DNA of 64,000 nt from Winogradskyella tangerina. GTDB taxonomy: Bacteria; Bacteroidota; Bacteroidia; Flavobacteriales; Flavobacteriaceae. Where the stretch lies: the NCBI RefSeq assembly GCF_003260205.1, contig NZ_QERF01000003.1, positions 1 to 64,000 on the forward strand. Reading direction: 5' to 3'. The translations under genes and the position numbers were made by a program. Of this stretch, positions 60,807 to 64,000 are shown piece by piece. The notes beneath the pieces are model-generated. The model was not told the DNA's origin and did not search any database. It worked only from the letters and a program-made list of their open reading frames with translations. Each line of letters starts with the position of its first letter. The stretch's first letter is position 1.

Positions 60807-62631
60807 TGTGCTTTTCTAAATCGTCCTTAGAAGAAAGTTCTAGTTTTTTTCGAAGCCTATATCTCGCTTTCTTTACGCCTTCAGTCGAAATATTTAACAA
60901 GGAGGCGATAGCGTTTGAGTCATATTTCATCTTTAATAATGCAATTAATCGAATATCATTTTTCGTTAAATTGCTGTAAAGCTGAGTGATATTTTTGAAG
61001 AAATCTGGATTCATTTCCATAAACTGGGTTGTAAACTGCTCCCAATTGTCATCGATCTGTTTATCGATATGTAGCTTTCTTATCAAGTGATTTACACTAT
61101 TACTATTGCTGTCTTTTTTTAGCTGATTGAGATCGCCTTTAAGTTCGTTTAGCATTTCGTTTTTCTGAGCAATATGAAGCGCTTTAGACGCTAACTCTCG
61201 TTTTTGATATTCAATTTTTTGATTCAGGTTTTCATTTTCTAATTCCTTAACCTTGGTGATGGCTTTTTGTTTTGTTGCCTTCAGTCTGAACTTATTAATC
61301 AAAGCATAGGCAATTGCTGCCAGCAAAAACAATGTGATCAATAAAGCAATGTTTCGATTGTTAGCTGCTCTATTCTTTACCGTTAATAAGTCGTTTTCTT
61401 GCTGTTGGATCTTAATTTGATTTTCGCGCTTTTCAGCTTCATAGAATTTTTCTAAAGCGGCAATTTCTTTCAATTTTTCCTCTCCTAGGAGACTGTCTTT
61501 TAGTTCAATATAGTCTAAAAATGCGCTGTGACTTTCTTTGTTTTTATTTACTTCATAACTCGATTTTGCAAGAGTTAATAAGCTTTTCAACCGATCATAG
61601 CTATTACCAATAAGCACTGACACCGAATCAGATTTTAAGGCGTATACATAGGCCAGTTCTTTATTGTTTTTGGCCTTATAAGATTGCACCAAAAAGTTAT
61701 ATAAGTTCACATTGAGACCACTATCATCAATGGTTTTATTGACTTCTAAACCCTTTTTAAGATCCTTGATCGACTGATCGTATTTACCTAATTGATAATT
61801 CAAATTTCCATAGTGTTGATACACATATGCATTGGCCAATTGATGTCTGTTTTCAACAATTTTGTGTGCTATTGGTAAGTATTTAACAACACTGTCGGTC
61901 TCTTTCATGTCGAGATAAGACGAACACATATCTATGAGAGCCACAGCATAGTTAAGATCGCGTTTCGCATTTTTATAAATAAAAGCAGCTTTCTTGGTAG
62001 CCTCAATAGAGCGAACCTTTTCTTGCAAATTAGAATACACAATAGCTAAATCGAGATTTACCATGGCAATGCCCAAGGAATCCTTTATAGAGCTATAATT
62101 CTTTTCAGATTCCAAAAGGTTTTTAAGTGCATTTTTATAATCGGCATCGGTGATATAGGCTGCGCCGACAAAAGATTGCGCGTGTGCTATCTGTTTTAAA
62201 TCGCCACATTCTTTCGCAATTTTCAAGCCGTGGTTGGCAGATTCAAGTAATTCCGGACTGTCTTGAAATAAGGCAAATCGGGTTAAGTTGAATTGGCTTA
62301 TTGCAAGTTTACAATTGTCGCCAGACGCTTCAACCCTATCATAACCCATTTTATGAATACCTCTTGAAATACTATCCCAGCGCCCCATATCTAACCTTAA
62401 ATTGGCAAATTTGTGATAGAAATCTCCAGCTATGGTATCGTTTTTAATTTTTGAAATGGATGGGATGGCACCATCGATCTTTTGAAGTGTTGAATCACTG
62501 CGGTTAAGGTTTGCTTTTAGCGATTCGTATAGGTTGTCTAATTCGGCTTTATTATAGGTTTTGTCTTGCGACCAACTCGTTAAAATTGAAAAACAAAAAA
62601 CTACACAATAAAAAAATCTATTGACAAACAT
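60793..62631 (-). CDS. Exported TPR protein with membrane helix and C-terminal HTH
   Basis: The protein has 612 residues. A signal peptide (FFYCVVFCFSILTSWS) and about eight TPR-like repeats (residues 30-400) are followed by one membrane helix (IALLITLFLLAAIAYALI, about 430), a coiled coil (KAITKVKELENENLNQKIEYQKREL) and a LuxR-type helix-turn-helix at the C-terminus (LTKNDIRLIALLKMKYDSNAIASLLNISTEGVKKARYRLRKKL). A TPR sensor outside the inner membrane could relay a signal to DNA through one transmembrane helix. The HTH would be cytosolic. Confidence 0.83.
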   Translation of the reverse strand: MFVNRFFYCVVFCFSILTSWSQDKTYNKAELDNLYESLKANLNRSDSTLQKIDGAIPSISKIKNDTIAGDFYHKFANLRLDMGRWDSISRGIHKMGYDRVEASGDNCKLAISQFNLTRFALFQDSPELLESANHGLKIAKECGDLKQIAHAQSFVGAAYITDADYKNALKNLLESEKNYSSIKDSLGIAMVNLDLAIVYSNLQEKVRSIEATKKAAFIYKNAKRDLNYAVALIDMCSSYLDMKETDSVVKYLPIAHKIVENRHQLANAYVYQHYGNLNYQLGKYDQSIKDLKKGLEVNKTIDDSGLNVNLYNFLVQSYKAKNNKELAYVYALKSDSVSVLIGNSYDRLKSLLTLAKSSYEVNKNKESHSAFLDYIELKDSLLGEEKLKEIAALEKFYEAEKRENQIKIQQQENDLLTVKNRAANNRNIALLITLFLLAAIAYALINKFRLKATKQKAITKVKELENENLNQKIEYQKRELASKALHIAQKNEMLNELKGDLNQLKKDSNSNSVNHLIRKLHIDKQIDDNWEQFTTQFMEMNPDFFKNITQLYSNLTKNDIRLIALLKMKYDSNAIASLLNISTEGVKKARYRLRKKLELSSKDDLEKHIMSF

Positions 62632-62811
62632 GTATACCTGACCTTAATTAATAGCTCTTTTAAAAATACAGTTTTTTATACAAATGAAAGAAGAACGCTT
62701 CAATGCATAACTTCCTATTAGAAATTCAGTCCTATTTTACTCTATTATCGTAATTTTGCAACATTAAATTTTTAGGAGCTAAACGCTCATGCTAACGGTA
62801 GAATTATACCC
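62632..62811. promoter_or_regulatory. Divergent intergenic region with the hemF promoter
   Basis: TAATTTTG (62751-62758) fits the -7 consensus TAnnTTTG and lies 53 bp before the start. The remaining 180 bp between the divergent TPR-HTH and hemF genes is AT-rich without other signals. Confidence 0.45.
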
Positions 62812-63714
62812 ATGAAAGACCATTTTTTCAAATATATACACGAACTTCAAGACACAATTACTTCAAAGCTAGAAGCCATTGATGGTAAAGCTAAATTTAG
62901 AGAAGATCTCTGGGAGCGCCCAGAAGGTGGCGGCGGAAGAACTCGTGTTATAGAACATGGAAATGTGTTTGAAAAAGGCGGCGTTAACATCTCTGGTGTA
63001 CATGGTAAATTACCCGAAAGCATGCAGAGTTACTTCGGTGTAAAGGATGCTGATTTCTTCGCTTGTGGGTTAAGTTTGGTGCTTCACCCTAAAAGTCCAA
63101 TGGTCCCAACAGTACATGCCAACTGGCGCTATTTTGAAATGTACGATCAGGATGGAAACATTGTAGATCAGTGGTTTGGTGGCGGACAAGATCTAACACC
63201 CTATTATCTCTTCGATGAAGATGCCACCCATTTTCATCAGGTTTGCAAAACTGCATGCGACAAACACAATGGAGAGTTTTACGAGACCTACAAAAAAAGA
63301 TGTGACGATTATTTCTACAATTCTCACCGGAAAGAAGCCCGCGGGATTGGTGGTTTATTTTTCGATTATTGCAAAAAAAGCGACACCATGAGCATGCAAA
63401 ATTGGTACGATTTTGTGACTGAAGTCGGCAATAGTTTTTTAGAAGCTTATGTTCCTATCGTTGAAAAACGAAAAGACCTCAACTATTCTCAAGCACAGCG
63501 CAATTGGCAAGAAATTCGTCGGGGACGTTATGTTGAATTTAACCTTGTACACGACAAAGGAACTTTGTTTGGATTAAAGACTAACGGCCGCATTGAAAGT
63601 ATCCTCATGAGTTTACCACCTCATGTGCAATGGGCTTACGATCATCATCCTGAAAAAGGAAGTGAAGAAGAGCGCTTGCTTAAGGTTTTAAAAGCACCTG
63701 TAGATTGGGTATAA
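62812..63714 (+). CDS. hemF: Oxygen-dependent coproporphyrinogen III oxidase
   Basis: The protein has 300 residues with the normal N-terminal sequence. Conserved motifs are LHPKSPMVPTVHANWRYFE, FGGGQDLTPYYLFDED and NSHRKEARGIGGLFFDY. It uses O2 to convert coproporphyrinogen III to protoporphyrinogen IX, so the organism is at least microaerobic. An O2-independent HemN is not seen in the window. Confidence 0.96.
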   Translation: MKDHFFKYIHELQDTITSKLEAIDGKAKFREDLWERPEGGGGRTRVIEHGNVFEKGGVNISGVHGKLPESMQSYFGVKDADFFACGLSLVLHPKSPMVPTVHANWRYFEMYDQDGNIVDQWFGGGQDLTPYYLFDEDATHFHQVCKTACDKHNGEFYETYKKRCDDYFYNSHRKEARGIGGLFFDYCKKSDTMSMQNWYDFVTEVGNSFLEAYVPIVEKRKDLNYSQAQRNWQEIRRGRYVEFNLVHDKGTLFGLKTNGRIESILMSLPPHVQWAYDHHPEKGSEEERLLKVLKAPVDWV

Positions 63715-64000
63715 CTACTCCCACGCCGTTAAGGTGTCGTGGTCCTTTTTTTGCTCATTGGTGTGGCTGTACAACCTCGCTCTTAATAAAGCACGCCGTC
63801 CTTCTTTTTGCCTTGTAAAAATAAGTTCGCTCTTGCCCATTTGTCGTTTCCAATGTTTATGAAAAATTTCAGCAGTTTCTTTGTTCTTTCCAAAGGCTTC
63901 TGGGACCGGATAAAAATTTTCGATATTGAATCCTTTTTTAAAAAAATCAGATTTTACAATTATATATCGGGGAGATTTTACGGGCTCCAAAAGTTCTGTT
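63715..64000 (-). CDS. Hypothetical protein, 5' end beyond the window
   Basis: At least 95 residues of one reading frame, open to the right edge, so the gene is partial. It has no signal peptide, a strongly basic middle (KHWKRQMGKSELIFTRQKEGRRALLRARLYSHTNEQKKDH), and no motif I recognise. The first Met-like codon (TTG at 63990) is probably internal. Convergent to hemF with no gap after the stop. Confidence 0.5.
   Translation of the reverse strand, partial: TELLEPVKSPRYIIVKSDFFKKGFNIENFYPVPEAFGKNKETAEIFHKHWKRQMGKSELIFTRQKEGRRALLRARLYSHTNEQKKDHDTLTAWE

Noticed and set aside
1-64000. CRISPR array or rRNA genes
   Set aside because: No regularly spaced direct repeats with unique spacers and no rRNA-like sequence were seen.

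Overview
The window reads as a chromosomal segment of a marine-type member of the Flavobacteriaceae (Bacteroidota). The signs are AT-rich DNA, promoters of the TAnnTTTG type, many secreted proteins with short lysine-rich signal peptides ending in SFSQ/SYSQ, an OmpA/PD40 fragment of the gliding/T9SS-associated kind, a phage_int_SAM-type integrase and Bacteroidota-style haem and Feo clusters. The genus cannot be fixed from the sequence alone.

Region 1 (1-8620) is accessory DNA. An IS110-family element fills almost the first 1.2 kb. Upstream of its transposase gene lies a two-hairpin RNA that resembles a bridge RNA. The element sits inside the left arm of an imperfect inverted repeat. To its right come about nine small, mostly unrecognised cargo units, all on the + strand: two exported proteins, a TPR protein, several orphans, a MarR-GNAT fusion with a small membrane protein, and a transglutaminase-like protein. 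At least six of the spacers between them share a layout of CAAC-like and CGTTG-like ends with pairing inner arms. This looks like an integron-style cassette array, although no integron integrase is in the window.

Region 2 (8635-19200) holds mostly single + strand genes for envelope and housekeeping-accessory functions: a serine hydrolase, several small exported proteins, a polysaccharide deacetylase, a VOC protein, a spermidine-synthase-like methyltransferase, DinB, CBS-domain and SDR proteins. There is a probable small RNA on the minus strand near 15.3 kb.

Region 3 (19270-26284) contains an M13 metallopeptidase, a lipoprotein and an SDR-type threonine-dehydrogenase-like gene. These are followed by a scarred integration site: a tRNA-Asn(GTT), a tyrosine recombinase next to its 3' end, a 5'-truncated OmpA gene and a gene-start fragment fused to it.

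Region 4 (26381-35760) is envelope and metal homeostasis: RseP, SCO, FeoA/FeoB with the FeoB-associated Cys-rich peptide, and an operon TonB receptor - thioredoxin-fold protein - DtxR-family regulator - ZIP transporter. A perfect palindrome lies over the operon's promoter.

Region 5 (35801-44450) is core and regulatory: a DjlA/TerB-like co-chaperone, a bacilliredoxin, PlsC, an HD hydrolase, an AraC regulator, a radical SAM protein, a crotonase and a sensor kinase.

Region 6 (44491-64000) is a haem-biosynthesis neighbourhood. hemJ and hemH are on the minus strand, and hemA, hemCD (fused), hemE and hemF are on the plus strand, with an AraC regulator divergent from hemA. Together they cover the route from glutamyl-tRNA to haem except hemL and hemB, which are not in the window. 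A MATE exporter, a 1028-residue BNR-repeat protein and a 1173-residue TraB/GumN protein are interleaved. The iron-uptake genes of region 4 and the haem genes of region 6 form a metal-centred chromosome segment, but the sequence shows no shared operator between them.
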